From Mycobacterium sp. 852002-51961_SCH5331710 (GTDB lineage Bacteria; Actinomycetota; Actinomycetes; Mycobacteriales; Mycobacteriaceae), in the NCBI RefSeq assembly GCF_001665535.1, contig NZ_LZSQ01000019.1, forward strand, positions 1 through 64,000: a stretch of 64,000 nucleotides of DNA. The letters are read 5' to 3'. The notes under the pieces were generated by a model. The model saw only the letters and a list, made by a program, of their open reading frames with translations. It was not told the origin of the DNA and searched no databases. The position numbers were made by a program, and so were the translations under genes. The stretch's first letter is position 1, and each line of letters opens with the position of its first letter. Positions 16,498 through 28,670 of the stretch are shown in pieces.

Positions 16498-18021
16498 ATG
16501 GAATCGTTGGCAGCGGTATTGGCCGAACGCTTGACCAACTCGGCGAACGGCCTCTTCGTCTTCGACAACGGCGCCTGGACGCGCCACCCCTGGCCGGAGG
16601 TGCACGCTCGCTCGGAGAACCTTGCCGACTGGTTGCTCAACGAGGAGGTCGCGGCCCTCGGCCTGGCCAACGAGCCCACCGTCGAACTCATCGCGGCGAT
16701 CCTCGGAGCATTCCAGGCCGGCGTCCCGGTGACCATTGCGCCCGGCCCGGTCCGAGGCGCCGACGCCGAGAAGTGGGCGCAGTCCACGGTCGCCCGGTTC
16801 GCAGGAATGGGCGTCAGTCACGTCCTCAGCACGGGTCGGCAGCTCGAACAGCTGCGTCTGATCGACGGCGGCCCGGTAGCCAAGGAGTTGGATTCCGTTG
16901 CCCCACTGACGAGATCGACGAGTTTCCAGCGGCTGGACCGGCCGGCCGCCGTCGCGATTCTGCAGGGCACAGCGGGTTCGACGGGCGTGCCGCGGGCAGT
17001 AAAACTCTCACCGGATGCGGTGCTGGCCAACCTCGATGGGCTGAATTCGCGCATTGGGGTAGGGGCCGACGACGTCGGCTGCTCGTGGCTGCCGCTGTAC
17101 CACGACATGGGCTTGAGCTTCGTGCTCGCCGGGGCGCTGGCCGGAATCGACGTGTGGCAGGCGCCGACCGGAGCGTTTCAGGCCTCGCCGTTCCGGTGGC
17201 TGAGCTGGCTCACCGAGAGTCACGCCACCATCACCGCCGCGCCGAACATGGCCTACGGCCTGATCGGCAAGTACTCGCGACGGGTCACCGACGTCGACCT
17301 CTCCAGCCTCCGTTTCGCGCTCAACGGCGGTGAACCCGTCGACTGTGAGCTCACCGCGCGGTTCGCCGACGAGATGGCCCGATTCGGGTTCTCCGCCGGC
17401 GCGCTCGCACCCTCCTACGGGCTCGCCGAATCCACCTGTGCCGTAACGGTTCCTGAACCCGGGCGCGGACTGATCGTCGACGACGACGGTCACGCGCTGC
17501 TCGGCGAACCGATATCCGGTATGTCGGTGCGCATCGAACCGCGCGGCGACGACAAGGTCGGCGAGATCCACATCCGCGGCACCTCGATGATGTCAGGCTA
17601 CCGCGGCGACACCCCGCGCAACGCCGACGACTGGTTCGCCACAGGCGATCTCGGCTACCTCGTCGACGGCAGCCTCGTGGTATGCGGTCGCGCCAAGGAA
17701 CTGATCACGGTGGCCGGGCGCAACATCTTTCCCGCCGAGGTGGAACGGGTGGCCGCAGGTGCGCCGGGTGTGCGCGAGGGCGCAGTGGTGGCCGTCGGAG
17801 TGGGGGAGCTGTCGGTTCGGCCCGGTGTCGCGATCGTCGCCGAGTTCCGCGGACCCGACGAGGCGACGTCGCGCGCCGACCTGATCGAGCGCGTCGCATC
17901 CGAATGCGGCGTGGTACCCACCGATGTCGTCTTCGTCCGGCCCGGCACGCTGCCGCGCACCTCGTCGGGCAAGCTGCGCAGGCTCGAGGTGAAACGCGAC
18001 CTGTTGCAACAGCAGCAGTGA
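16498..18021 (+). CDS. mbtM: Mycobactin fatty-acyl-AMP ligase MbtM (FadD33)
   Basis: 507-aa ANL-family adenylating enzyme that activates the long-chain acid placed on the mycobactin hydroxylysine via the carrier MbtL. Motifs: [15 protein letters not shown] (P-loop-like, ~160-174), [22 protein letters not shown], the GDLGYL aspartate, [10 protein letters not shown], and the C-terminal [11 protein letters not shown] lysine. It aligns closely, from memory, with M. tuberculosis MbtM along its length. ATG 16498 matches that N-terminus; GTG 16492 is an in-frame alternative. In M. tuberculosis it sits with mbtL, mbtN and mbtK; none of these is adjacent here. Confidence 0.88.
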   Translation: MESLAAVLAERLTNSANGLFVFDNGAWTRHPWPEVHARSENLADWLLNEEVAALGLANEPTVELIAAILGAFQAGVPVTIAPGPVRGADAEKWAQSTVARFAGMGVSHVLSTGRQLEQLRLIDGGPVAKELDSVAPLTRSTSFQRLDRPAAVAILQGTAGSTGVPRAVKLSPDAVLANLDGLNSRIGVGADDVGCSWLPLYHDMGLSFVLAGALAGIDVWQAPTGAFQASPFRWLSWLTESHATITAAPNMAYGLIGKYSRRVTDVDLSSLRFALNGGEPVDCELTARFADEMARFGFSAGALAPSYGLAESTCAVTVPEPGRGLIVDDDGHALLGEPISGMSVRIEPRGDDKVGEIHIRGTSMMSGYRGDTPRNADDWFATGDLGYLVDGSLVVCGRAKELITVAGRNIFPAEVERVAAGAPGVREGAVVAVGVGELSVRPGVAIVAEFRGPDEATSRADLIERVASECGVVPTDVVFVRPGTLPRTSSGKLRRLEVKRDLLQQQQ

Positions 18022-18042
18022 CGCACCGACGCGCATGACAGG

Positions 18043-18804
18043 ATGACGCGCGTGGGTGAACGCGTCAGCTTCCCGAGCACCAGCGGACCCGCCCTCGCGG
18101 GCGTGATCGACGTCCCCGACGGCGACGTCCGCGGATGGGGCGTGTTCGCCCACGGGTTCACGCTCGGCAAGAACTCGCCCGCCGCCAGCCGGATCTGCAA
18201 ACAACTCGCCGGCGAGGGCATCGGCATGCTGCGGTTCGACAACCTCGGCCTCGGCGATTCGGAGGGCGACTGGAGCGACGGTTCGTTTTCGCACAAGGTG
18301 GCCGACACCGTGCGCGCCGTCGAGTTCATGAACTCCTCCGACCGCGAGGTACGCCTCCTCGTGGGGCATTCCTTCGGTGGCTCGGCCGTCATCGCCGCCG
18401 CCCACGAGTGCCCGACGGTGAAGGCGGTCGCCACCGTCGCCGCACCCTACGAACCCGCCCACGTCGAGCGGATCTATGACGCGCTCGTCGAGCGCATCGA
18501 GGAGGAGGGGGAGGCGCAGTTTCACATCGGCGGCAAGGCGCTGACCCTCAAGCGGCATTTTCTCGAGGACGTCCGCGACGCCGATCTGCGCGAGCGCATC
18601 CACTCCCTGCGCCGCGCGCTGCTCGTGATGCACTCGCCGACGGACAACACCGTCGGCATCGAGAACGCCAGCGAGATCTTCCAGGCCGCGCGGCATCCGC
18701 GCAGTTTCGTATCCCTCGAGGGCGCCGACCATCTGCTGACGGGCAAAGATCAGGCGGCGCGGGCGGCGCGCATTGTGAGCGCCTGGGCCGACCCGTATCT
18801 GTAG
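18043..18804 (+). CDS. Alpha/beta hydrolase
   Basis: 253-aa serine hydrolase: oxyanion-side HGFTLGKNS, nucleophile GHSFGG (Ser110), acid in SPTDNTVG, His in EGADHLLTG. The fold is like hydrolases often fused to OsmC domains, but no OsmC domain is present. Start ATG 18043, 21 bp after mbtM, so it may be co-transcribed and iron-regulated. It ends 6 bp before the stop of the convergent fadB4 gene. Confidence 0.82.
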   Translation: MTRVGERVSFPSTSGPALAGVIDVPDGDVRGWGVFAHGFTLGKNSPAASRICKQLAGEGIGMLRFDNLGLGDSEGDWSDGSFSHKVADTVRAVEFMNSSDREVRLLVGHSFGGSAVIAAAHECPTVKAVATVAAPYEPAHVERIYDALVERIEEEGEAQFHIGGKALTLKRHFLEDVRDADLRERIHSLRRALLVMHSPTDNTVGIENASEIFQAARHPRSFVSLEGADHLLTGKDQAARAARIVSAWADPYL

Positions 18805-18810
18805 GCAGCG

Positions 18811-19782
18811 TCACCGGACGGCGACGACGACCTTGCCCTTCGCCGAGCGGTCTTCGAGCGCGGCGATAGCGTCCGCCGCGCGCTCGAACGGAAACACCTG
18901 CGGTTGCGGCGCCGACACCTTGCCCGACGCGAGCAGCGGCTCGAGCTCGGCCCACTGCTCGGCGAGATAGTTGGGATGGGTGAAAGTCCATGCGCCCCAA
19001 CCCACACCGACCGCGTCGACGTTGTTGAGCAGCAACCGGTTCACCTTGACCGTCGGGATCTCGCCGCCGGTGAAACCGACCACGAGCAGTCGGCCACCGG
19101 GGGCGAGCGACCGCAACGAATCGGTGAACCGGTCGCCACCGACCGGGTCGACGACGATGTCGACGCCGCGGCCCTCGGTCAGCTCCTTCACCTTGTCCTT
19201 GAACCCGTCGACGGGCACGACGTCCGTCGCGCCGGCCGCCTTGGCCACCTCGGCCTTCTCGTCGGTGCTCACCACTGCGATCACCCGCGACGCGCCCCAC
19301 GCGGGCGCCAGCCGCAGCGTCGACGTGCCGATGCCGCCGGCCGCGCCGTGCACCAGCACGGTCTCGCCCTCGGCCAGCCGTCCGCGGGTGCGCAGCGCGT
19401 GGTGCATCGTGAGGTCGTTGAAGAGCAGACCCGCTCCGGCCTCGAAGGAGACGTTGTCGGGCAGCTTGAAAACCCGTTCGGCGGGCAGCGCGACCACCTC
19501 GGCCATCGCGCCGCACAACATCGTCAGCGCCGCGACGCGGTCGCCTGCCCGCACATGCGCGTCGGCTGGCGCACTGCGCACGACGCCTGCGACCTCGCCG
19601 CCGGGCGTGTACGGCATCTCCGGCTTGTACTGGTAGAGCCCGCGCGATTGCAGGACGTCGGGGAATGCGACCCCGGCGGCGTGCACCTCGATGACGACCG
19701 CGCCGTCGCCGTCCGGCTCATCGACATCGACGAGCTTGGCGGCTTGAGGTCCATCGAGGCTGGCTATCTGAATGGCGCGCAT
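18811..19782 (-). CDS. fadB4: Zinc-free NADPH:quinone oxidoreductase (FadB4-like)
   Basis: 323 aa, the same length as M. tuberculosis FadB4 (Rv3141), with the same MRAIQ start and very similar sequence from memory. It is a medium-chain dehydrogenase/reductase of the quinone-oxidoreductase branch: GroES-like N-half, and an NADPH site at HGAAGGIGTSTL (~145-156). It lacks the structural zinc cysteines. The expected reaction is NADPH-dependent reduction of a quinone or enone. In M. tuberculosis fadB4 lies next to fadE23/fadE24; here those are 41 kb away. Confidence 0.78.
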   Translation of the reverse strand: MRAIQIASLDGPQAAKLVDVDEPDGDGAVVIEVHAAGVAFPDVLQSRGLYQYKPEMPYTPGGEVAGVVRSAPADAHVRAGDRVAALTMLCGAMAEVVALPAERVFKLPDNVSFEAGAGLLFNDLTMHHALRTRGRLAEGETVLVHGAAGGIGTSTLRLAPAWGASRVIAVVSTDEKAEVAKAAGATDVVPVDGFKDKVKELTEGRGVDIVVDPVGGDRFTDSLRSLAPGGRLLVVGFTGGEIPTVKVNRLLLNNVDAVGVGWGAWTFTHPNYLAEQWAELEPLLASGKVSAPQPQVFPFERAADAIAALEDRSAKGKVVVAVR

Positions 19783-19924
19783 GCCGCCATTTAACTCCCC
19801 TCGGTTCGTGGACCTGCGCCGCGGCACCGATCGTCGCGAAACGCGGCGGGGGTTACACGGTTGCCGCACACTGTTAGATAAGCTCACTTACGCGGCAACG
19901 TTGCCGAGTTCGAACGGAGCGCAC

Positions 19925-20893
19925 ATGACCACTGGTCCCCGCAGCCGGTCGAGGGTTCACGCCTTCGCGCCCGCGCAGTCCCTGCCCCCCGGTCGCGCCG
20001 TCGAGGTGCGCTCCCGAGATGGCATCCGCCTGCACGCCGAGGTCTTCGGACGCGAGGACGGCTATCCGATCGTGCTCGCGCACGGCATCACCTGCGCGCT
20101 CCGGGTGTGGGCCCATCAGATCGCCGACCTGTCGCAGGACTACCGCGTGATCGCGTTCGACCACCGCGGCCACGGCCGCAGCGCGGTCCCGGTCCGTCGC
20201 GGCGCCTACAGCCTCGACCATTTGGCCGGCGACCTCGACTCCGTGCTCGAGGCGACGCTCGCACCCGGCGAACGCGCCGTCATCGCGGGCCACTCGATGG
20301 GCGGGATCGCGATCACGTCATGGTCGGAGCGGTTCGCCGAGCGGGTGACCGAACGCGCCGACGCCGTCGCACTGATCAATACCACCACCGGCGACCTGTT
20401 GCGCAACGTCAAGCTGCTGCCGGTGCCCGCACCGCTGGCGAACGTCCGCGTCCGCACCGCGGGGACCCTGCTGAAGACGTTCGGCGCGGTGCCGGTGCCG
20501 CGCGCCATCCACGGCCCGAATCAGCGCTTCCTGTCCATGTTGGCGGTGGGCCGCGACGCCGACCCCGCGATCACGGCGTTCGTCCACGAACTGTTCGCCG
20601 CCACGTCACCGATCGGCCGCGGCGGCTGGGCCCGCACACTCGTCGATCACCTCGGCCCACAGCACATCGGCCTCCACAATCTGGTCGTGCCCACCCTGGT
20701 GATCGGCAGCGAAAAGGACCGGCTGCTGCCGGTGACGTCGTCTCGCCGCATCGCCGAAGAGGTGCCCAACCTCACCGAGTTCGTGGAATTGGCCGGTGGG
20801 CACTGCGCCATCCTCGAACGGCCCGCCGAGGTCAACAAGCACCTGCGTGCGCTGGTCGAGTCGGTGACCGCTGAGCGCCGGGTCAGCTCCTAG
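19925..20893 (+). CDS. Alpha/beta hydrolase (non-haem haloperoxidase-like, Rv3171c-like)
   Basis: 322 aa. HGITCALRVW forms the oxyanion side, AFDHRGHGRS is typical of haloperoxidase/esterases, the nucleophile is in AGHSMGG, the acid in GSEKDRLLP and the His in AGGHCAILE. Start ATG 19925. Its stop TAG directly abuts the last base of the convergent amine oxidase gene. M. tuberculosis has the same pair (hpx-aofH). The haloperoxidase label is historical; an esterase role is as likely. Confidence 0.82.
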   Translation: MTTGPRSRSRVHAFAPAQSLPPGRAVEVRSRDGIRLHAEVFGREDGYPIVLAHGITCALRVWAHQIADLSQDYRVIAFDHRGHGRSAVPVRRGAYSLDHLAGDLDSVLEATLAPGERAVIAGHSMGGIAITSWSERFAERVTERADAVALINTTTGDLLRNVKLLPVPAPLANVRVRTAGTLLKTFGAVPVPRAIHGPNQRFLSMLAVGRDADPAITAFVHELFAATSPIGRGGWARTLVDHLGPQHIGLHNLVVPTLVIGSEKDRLLPVTSSRRIAEEVPNLTEFVELAGGHCAILERPAEVNKHLRALVESVTAERRVSS

Positions 20894-22246
20894 TCAGCCG
20901 GCCAGCGCGCGGTGCACCTCGTCGGCGGCGCGCCTGCCCGATCGGACGGCGCCGTCGAGGAAGCCGGTCCATGTATCGGCGGTTTCCGTTCCGGCCCAAT
21001 GGATTCCATTGACCGGTTTGCGCAGCCACGGTCCGTATGTCGTCCACGATCCGGGCGGTACAGCAGCGGTCGGCCCGCCCGGTGCGAACTGCTCGGCACT
21101 CCAGCAGTGGTCGAGATAGTCGATCGGGTCGAGGGCGGCATTACCGAACAGCGCGGCGAAGCCCGACAGCGCGCGGTCCCTGCGCTGCGCCGGTGGCAGC
21201 GAGTCGAACGAGCGGGCGTCGACGAAGCCGAGCAGGATGCCGGGCCCGTCCCCCGAGGGGCTGACGTCGAACGTGATGAACACCGGCCCCTCGTCGGAAA
21301 GTGCTTCTCCCGAAAGCCCTTTGGGACGCCAGAACGGTGTCTCGTACGCGGCGTAGGCCTTGCTCAGGTTGCCCTGGGGCCAGTGCTGGGCGAGCTTGCC
21401 GTACTCCGCGGGTAGGTCGGGCAGGAATTCGATCGCCTTGCGGTGTTCGGGCGGGATGGCGACGACGACGGCTTTGGCGCGCACGGCGCCCTGATCCGAT
21501 GTAACCGTGAGCATTCCGTCGCTGTGGGTCTCGATGCTGCGGACCGGGGCGTTGAGCACGACGCGCGACCCCAACTCCTCTGCCATCCGCAGCGCGATCT
21601 GCTGCGTGCCGCCGGGAAAGCGGCTCTGCTGCGCACCGCCCTCGACGTCGAGCATGCGGTCGAGCCCGCCCGCGGCCCTGACGTAGCGCACGGCGTGCAG
21701 CATCGACACCGCGTCGGGTTCGCAACCCCAGGTGACCCGCGACATGATCGCCATCAGGTCCCGCGTTCCGGCGCTCGCGTGTACCGACTTCAGCCAGCCG
21801 TCGAGCGACAGGGAGTCCAGCGCGTCGGCCTGCGGGGCCGTCCACGGCGCCTCGACGGCCACCCGCCGGGACGCCCGCTCGAAGCGCCATTGGATGCGCG
21901 ACACGTCGAGCAGTTCGACGATCGACAGTCGCGGAATGGTGCTGCGGTACGAGCGGACTCGTCCGCGCCACCGGATCAGGTTCTTGCCCTCGCTGAAGGT
22001 GGGCACCGTCTCGCAGCCCAGCTCGGTGGCCAGCTCACCGACGGCGTCCTGGGTGGGTCCGATGAAGGTGCCGCCCAGGTCGACTGGCACTCCGGCGATG
22101 GTCGCCGTCGACGACCGTCCGCCGACGCGATCCCGCCCCTCGAGAACCACCACGTCGTATCCGAGCCGGACCAGTTCGCGCGCCGCTGTCAGCCCGGCGA
22201 ATCCGGCGCCGACCACGACCGCGTCGGCACTGCCTTGCAACCCCAC
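20894..22246 (-). CDS. aofH: FAD-dependent monoamine oxidase (AofH-like, Rv3170)
   Basis: 450 aa. Dinucleotide fold [15 protein letters not shown] (residues ~12-26), the GGRS flavin-contact motif, and the C-terminal [20 protein letters not shown] that holds the flavin. This is the classic monoamine-oxidase layout; it should oxidise primary or secondary amines to imines with H2O2. Start GTG 22246. It is divergent from an F420-type oxidoreductase gene with only 19 bp between the starts. Confidence 0.88.
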   Translation of the reverse strand: MGLQGSADAVVVGAGFAGLTAARELVRLGYDVVVLEGRDRVGGRSSTATIAGVPVDLGGTFIGPTQDAVGELATELGCETVPTFSEGKNLIRWRGRVRSYRSTIPRLSIVELLDVSRIQWRFERASRRVAVEAPWTAPQADALDSLSLDGWLKSVHASAGTRDLMAIMSRVTWGCEPDAVSMLHAVRYVRAAGGLDRMLDVEGGAQQSRFPGGTQQIALRMAEELGSRVVLNAPVRSIETHSDGMLTVTSDQGAVRAKAVVVAIPPEHRKAIEFLPDLPAEYGKLAQHWPQGNLSKAYAAYETPFWRPKGLSGEALSDEGPVFITFDVSPSGDGPGILLGFVDARSFDSLPPAQRRDRALSGFAALFGNAALDPIDYLDHCWSAEQFAPGGPTAAVPPGSWTTYGPWLRKPVNGIHWAGTETADTWTGFLDGAVRSGRRAADEVHRALAG

Positions 22247-22251
22247 GCGAT

Positions 22252-22257
22252 TAGGCT
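22252..22257 (+). promoter_or_regulatory. -10 element of a probable leaderless promoter for the LLM-class oxidoreductase
   Basis: TAGGCT is followed by 8 nt and then the GTG at 22266. It lies inside the 19-bp gap to the divergent aofH start, so the two promoters must overlap. Confidence 0.45.
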
Positions 22258-22265
22258 CTCACGGC

Positions 22266-23255
22266 GTGAAGGTCATGACAGCGTTGTTCGGCCCAACCGA
22301 TGCGATCGAACGCGCGCGACTGCTGCGTGACGCGGGCGCCAGCGGTGTGTTCACGTTCGAAGGACCGCACGACGTGTTCGCACCCCTGACGCTGGCCTCG
22401 ACCGTCGGCGGCCTGGACCTGATGACCAATGTCGCCATTGCGTTTCCGCGCAACCCGATTCAGCTCGCCCACCAGGCGTACGACCATCAGCTGCTGGCCG
22501 AGGGACGCTTCATTCTGGGCCTCGGTACGCAGGTCCGCGCGCAGGTCGAGAAGCGCTACGGCGCGGCGTTCGACCGCCCCGTCGCCCGGATGAAGGAGAT
22601 GGTCGCTGCGCTGCGGGCGGTATTCGCCGCGTGGGAGACCGGCGAGCGTCTCGACTTTCGCGGCGAGTACTTCCGGCACACGCTGATGACCCCGACGTTC
22701 AACCCGGGTCCCAATCCGTACGGCCCTCCGCCGATCTACCTCGGCGCGCTCGGCCGGCGGTTGACCCACGCGACCGCTGCCGTAGCGGACGGCCTGCTGG
22801 TCATGCCGTTCGGTTCGAAGCGGTTCTTGCACGAGGTGACGATGCCGCAGGTGCACGCCGGCCTGTCGGAATCGGGCCGGTCCTTCGACGAATTCGCACT
22901 CGTGCCCGAGATCATCGTGTCGGTGGGTGATGACGATGCGGCTCACGACGCGGCGCGCCGGTTGTTGGCGTTCTACGGCTCCACCCCGGCCTACCGTCCG
23001 GTGCTGGACGTGCACGGGTGGGGGGATCTGCAGCCGGAGCTGAACGCGATGTCCAAGCAGGGCCGGTGGCAGGAGATGGCGACGCTCATCGACGACGAGG
23101 TGCTGCACACCATCGCCGCGTGTGGCACGCCGGACGAGATCGCCGCCCACATCCGCGACCGCGTGGCCGGGGTGTCCGACCGCGTCTGCCTGTACCAGCC
23201 CGGCCCCATCGCGATCGACGCGTTGTCCGAGATCGTCGACGCGCTGACGGCTTGA
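22266..23255 (+). CDS. LLM-class F420-dependent oxidoreductase
   Basis: 329-aa luciferase-like TIM-barrel oxidoreductase. Features: FTFEGPHDVF near the N-terminus, LMTNVAIAFPRNP, and FILGLGTQVRAQVEKRYG, the phosphate-binding Gly-rich turn. It matches the mycobacterial F420 subfamily rather than FMN luciferases. Start GTG 22266; an ATG three codons in is an alternative. The substrate is unknown. The EthA-like monooxygenase follows 40 bp downstream and may share the transcript. Confidence 0.85.
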   Translation: MKVMTALFGPTDAIERARLLRDAGASGVFTFEGPHDVFAPLTLASTVGGLDLMTNVAIAFPRNPIQLAHQAYDHQLLAEGRFILGLGTQVRAQVEKRYGAAFDRPVARMKEMVAALRAVFAAWETGERLDFRGEYFRHTLMTPTFNPGPNPYGPPPIYLGALGRRLTHATAAVADGLLVMPFGSKRFLHEVTMPQVHAGLSESGRSFDEFALVPEIIVSVGDDDAAHDAARRLLAFYGSTPAYRPVLDVHGWGDLQPELNAMSKQGRWQEMATLIDDEVLHTIAACGTPDEIAAHIRDRVAGVSDRVCLYQPGPIAIDALSEIVDALTA

Positions 23256-23295
23256 CTCCTATGGTGGTACTCAGCGGGACCAAAGGAGGTTGCGG

Positions 23296-24771
<1,476 letters not shown>

Positions 24772-24778
24772 AATCGCG

Positions 24779-25890
24779 TCAGTCGGCGACGGTCAGCCAG
24801 TCCTTGAACCCCGAGGGGTCGTGCCGGCCGAGCGCGCCGTGTTCGAAAAGGCCCCAGCCCTCGCTGGTCTTGCCGCCCTCGGTGCATTCGGCGCGGCCGA
24901 CGTGGTCGATCACGCCGAACATGCTGCGGCCGTTGACCGCCGGATCGCTCATGTCGTAGGTGAGGCGTTCGCTGAACTTATCGCCCTTCCAGACGCCGTG
25001 CAGCCAGTCCGAGTCGCCGCCGTATCCGCCGCCGATGTGGATTGGAACCCCCAACTTGGACTCGACCTCGAACACCACCGGAGAGCCGTCGGGGGTGGTC
25101 GCTTCGATGGTGGCGCCGTAGGGGATTCGCGTTCCGGAAGTGTAGTGGATCTTCACCCGCGGCCAGCCGAGCTGTTCGACGCGGCCGTCGCGCCAGATCC
25201 GGGTGCAGTCGTTGAGGCTGCGGAATCCGCTGGGATCCTCCTGAATGATCATCACGATCGCGAAGTCGTCGAACGCCATCGGCACGTACAGCCACCACAT
25301 TCCCTCGAACGGCGGATGGGCGGGCCTGCCCGCGGGTTCGGGTTCCCCGATGGGGCGGATACCCCACGACCGGTCGCGGCTCCCGATCCACACCGACGGG
25401 TCCACGGTGATCTCCTCACCGTCGATCGCGATGACGCCGCTCCACGTGCCGACCTGCGCGAAACGCTGCGCGTCCAACGTGATTCGCGTCCCCGTGCGCA
25501 GAATGTGGCGCTGTTCCTGCACGACGTCGAAGAGGCCGTTCCAGGTGAGGTCGACGGCGATGCCCTCGGTCTCCTCGAGCACGATGCGCAGTTTGTGCAG
25601 CGGTTCGGTGACCTCGACGCGGTAGCCCAGCACGTGCTGGTTGAGCCGGTCGGAGTCGATGCCGTCGGACAGATGCACCGCAGTCTGCGTGCTGCCGCGG
25701 CGCACCAGCACGAACGCGTCCTTCACGCCCAGGTTCGGGTAATACCCGATGCCGGTGATCAAGAAGATGTCACCGCTGCGGTCATGGGCGTTGAAGTAGG
25801 ACCGGTCGTAGAAGTTGCGGTCGGAACTCCCCGGCCACGCGATCGGCTGCGGGATCTGGTGGATCGGGAATTCGTCGGTGGGGCCGAGCA

Positions 25891-25891
<1 letters not shown>
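24779..25891 (-). CDS. Conserved protein, AttH/hydroxyneurosporene-synthase-like beta fold (function unknown)
   Basis: 370 aa with no signal peptide or membrane segment. It is rich in aromatic and beta-prone segments (WWLYVPMAFDDFAIVMI, GEPEPAGRPAHPPFEG, RSWGIRP) in two similar halves, resembling lipocalin-like AttH/CrtC-type proteins. Its ATG overlaps the stop of the APH-type kinase gene by one base (TGATG), so the two are translated together. The likely role is binding or modifying a hydrophobic substrate; no catalytic motif is recognised. Confidence 0.7.
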
Positions 25892-27045
<1,154 letters not shown>

Positions 27046-27047
27046 TT

Positions 27048-27066
27048 ACGATACGGTGGGTAGCGT
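27048..27066. promoter_or_regulatory. Candidate TetR operator in the kinase/TetR divergent gap
   Basis: ACGATAC-GGTGG-GTAGCGT is an inverted repeat with 6 of 7 arm positions matching, within a gap of only 43 bp between divergent starts. It ends 1 bp before the TetR ATG. It would suit repression of both genes. Confidence 0.4.
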
Positions 27067-27067
27067 T

Positions 27068-27670
27068 ATGAAACCAGACGCGTCATCGGTTGACAAGGCC
27101 CCGGGCGCCGGGCGACCCCGTGACCCACGCATTGACGCTGCCATATTGCGCGCCACCGCGGATCTGCTTGCGGAGATCGGTTATTCGAATCTGACGATCG
27201 CCGCGGTGGCCGAGCGGGCGGGCACCACCAAGACCGCGCTGTACCGCCGGTGGTCCAGTAAGGCCGAGCTCGTGCACGAGGCGGCGTTCCCCGCCGCGCC
27301 GACTGCGATCGCCACGCCGCCGGGGGATATCGCCGCCGACATCCGCGCCATGCTGGCCGCCACTCGCGACGTGTTCTCGACCCCGGTGGTGCGCGCGGCG
27401 CTGCCCGGCCTGATCGCCGATATGGTCGCCGACGCCGAGCTCAATGTGCGCGTGATGGACCGTTTCACCGGGGTGTTCGCGGCCGTCCGCAATCGGCTGG
27501 CCGACGCGGTTCAGCGCGGCGAGGTCTATTCCGACGTCGACCCGGACCGGCTGGTCGAGGTGATCGGCGGCGCGACCCTGCTGCGGATGCTGCTGCGACC
27601 GGGCGAGCCGCTCGGCGACGACTGGGTCGAGCAGACCACCGCGATCGTGGTCCACGGCGTCGTCGCGTAA
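27068..27670 (+). CDS. TetR-family transcriptional regulator
   Basis: 200 aa. Helix-turn-helix at LTIAAVAERAGTTKTALYRRW (about residues 43-63), preceded by GRPRDPRIDAAILRAT. The C-terminal domain (IRAML...PGLIADMVAD) is of the TetR_C_33 / AcrR-like type found with this 'YRRWSSKAEL' class. Start ATG 27068. It is divergent from and probably controls the kinase/AttH-like pair. Confidence 0.88.
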   Translation: MKPDASSVDKAPGAGRPRDPRIDAAILRATADLLAEIGYSNLTIAAVAERAGTTKTALYRRWSSKAELVHEAAFPAAPTAIATPPGDIAADIRAMLAATRDVFSTPVVRAALPGLIADMVADAELNVRVMDRFTGVFAAVRNRLADAVQRGEVYSDVDPDRLVEVIGGATLLRMLLRPGEPLGDDWVEQTTAIVVHGVVA

Positions 27671-27688
27671 CTCTGTTAACCCCTTCTT

Positions 27689-27817
27689 GCGCGAGCGTGC
27701 GTGTTTGCACACGACACGCCGCGCCGAAGCAACACCTCGCGCACGCTCGGCGCCCGCGAGCGTGCGCGAAATGCTGTGGATCACCCGCGTGCCGTCTACA
27801 GACACGCACGCTCGCGG
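27689..27817. repeat. Nested inverted intergenic repeats, core GCGAGCGTGCG
   Basis: Four copies of a CGAGCGTGCG core lie between convergent genes: plus at ~27691, minus at ~27740, plus at ~27757, minus at ~27805. The outer copies share a longer form (GCGAGCGTGCGTGT then a diverged ACG.CACGC tail); the inner two share the form ending GCGCGA. Adjacent plus/minus copies can form two hairpins. The gap 27671-27821 holds no gene. It probably ends both transcripts. Confidence 0.7.
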
Positions 27818-27821
27818 AAAC

Positions 27822-28595
27822 TCAGGTCTCGATCTGGCTCTTGTTGCGCTCCGAGATCGCGCGGAACCGGTCGCCGAGCCCGTCGAAATCGCGGTGCTGG
27901 GCGTACGCGATCTTCTCCTCGGCGGCCAGCGCGGGGCCGATCACCGCGACGGCGCCGGTCATGTAGATCTCCTTCAAGCTGCGCATGACGGACGACGGCA
28001 CCTCGGCGATCTGCGTGGCCAGCTCGACGGCCCGGTCGAGCAACCGGTCATGGGCGACGACCTCGGTGACCAGTCCGATGCGTTCGGCGCGGGCCGCGTC
28101 GACCACCTCGCCGGTCATCGAGAGCCGGCGGGCCATGGCCAGCCCGACCACCTGCGGGAGCCGCGCGGTCATGCCGCCACCGGGCAGAATGCCGACCCGG
28201 GCGTGCGTGTCGGCGAAGACGGCCCGCTCCGAGGCGATCAGGAAATCGCAGCCGAGCGCCATCTCCAGGCCACCGGTGAAGGTCGCGCCGTTTATGGCGG
28301 CGACGATCGGCGTGCGCATATTGCCCGTCGCGGTGATACAACTCTGCGACCGGAACTCCTCGAAATAGCCGAGCCCATCACGTTGGGCCTCCTTGAGGTC
28401 GACACCCGCGCAGAACGCCGGGTCGGCGCCGGTGAGGACGACGGCGTTGACGGACTCATCTGCGTCGGCCTCGGTGAGCGCGGTGTACGTGGCCTTGATC
28501 AGTCCGCGGCTCAGCGCGTTTCGGGCCTCCGGGCGGTTCAGGGTCAGCACCCGTACCGGGCCACGGTCGTCGACGAGCACGAGCGAGTCGGTCAT
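27822..28595 (-). CDS. Enoyl-CoA hydratase/isomerase family protein
   Basis: 257-aa crotonase-fold enzyme. Oxyanion-hole segments are PAFCAGVDL and NGATFTGGLEMALGCD; the first catalytic Glu (in GGLEMA) is kept. At the second catalytic position the usual Glu is replaced in FADTHARVGILPGGG, as in a common mycobacterial paralogue group, so simple hydration is not certain. ATG 28595 lies 8 nt after a -10-like TAGATT (28604-28609, minus strand). Confidence 0.85.
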   Translation of the reverse strand: MTDSLVLVDDRGPVRVLTLNRPEARNALSRGLIKATYTALTEADADESVNAVVLTGADPAFCAGVDLKEAQRDGLGYFEEFRSQSCITATGNMRTPIVAAINGATFTGGLEMALGCDFLIASERAVFADTHARVGILPGGGMTARLPQVVGLAMARRLSMTGEVVDAARAERIGLVTEVVAHDRLLDRAVELATQIAEVPSSVMRSLKEIYMTGAVAVIGPALAAEEKIAYAQHRDFDGLGDRFRAISERNKSQIET

Positions 28596-28603
28596 GGAAA
28601 TCG

Positions 28604-28636
28604 AATCTAGCCTGTGGTCGGTCCATCGCCTAGATT
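28604..28636. promoter_or_regulatory. Back-to-back -10 elements in a perfect inverted repeat
   Basis: AATCTAG (28604-28610) and CTAGATT (28630-28636) are perfect 7-bp inverted arms 19 bp apart. Each arm contains TAGATT, a TANNNT -10, reading outward to the hydratase (minus) and the monooxygenase (plus). The minus one sits 8 nt from its ATG. Confidence 0.55.
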
Positions 28637-28670
28637 GATTACGAAACGGCACCGTAACGAAAGAAGGATG

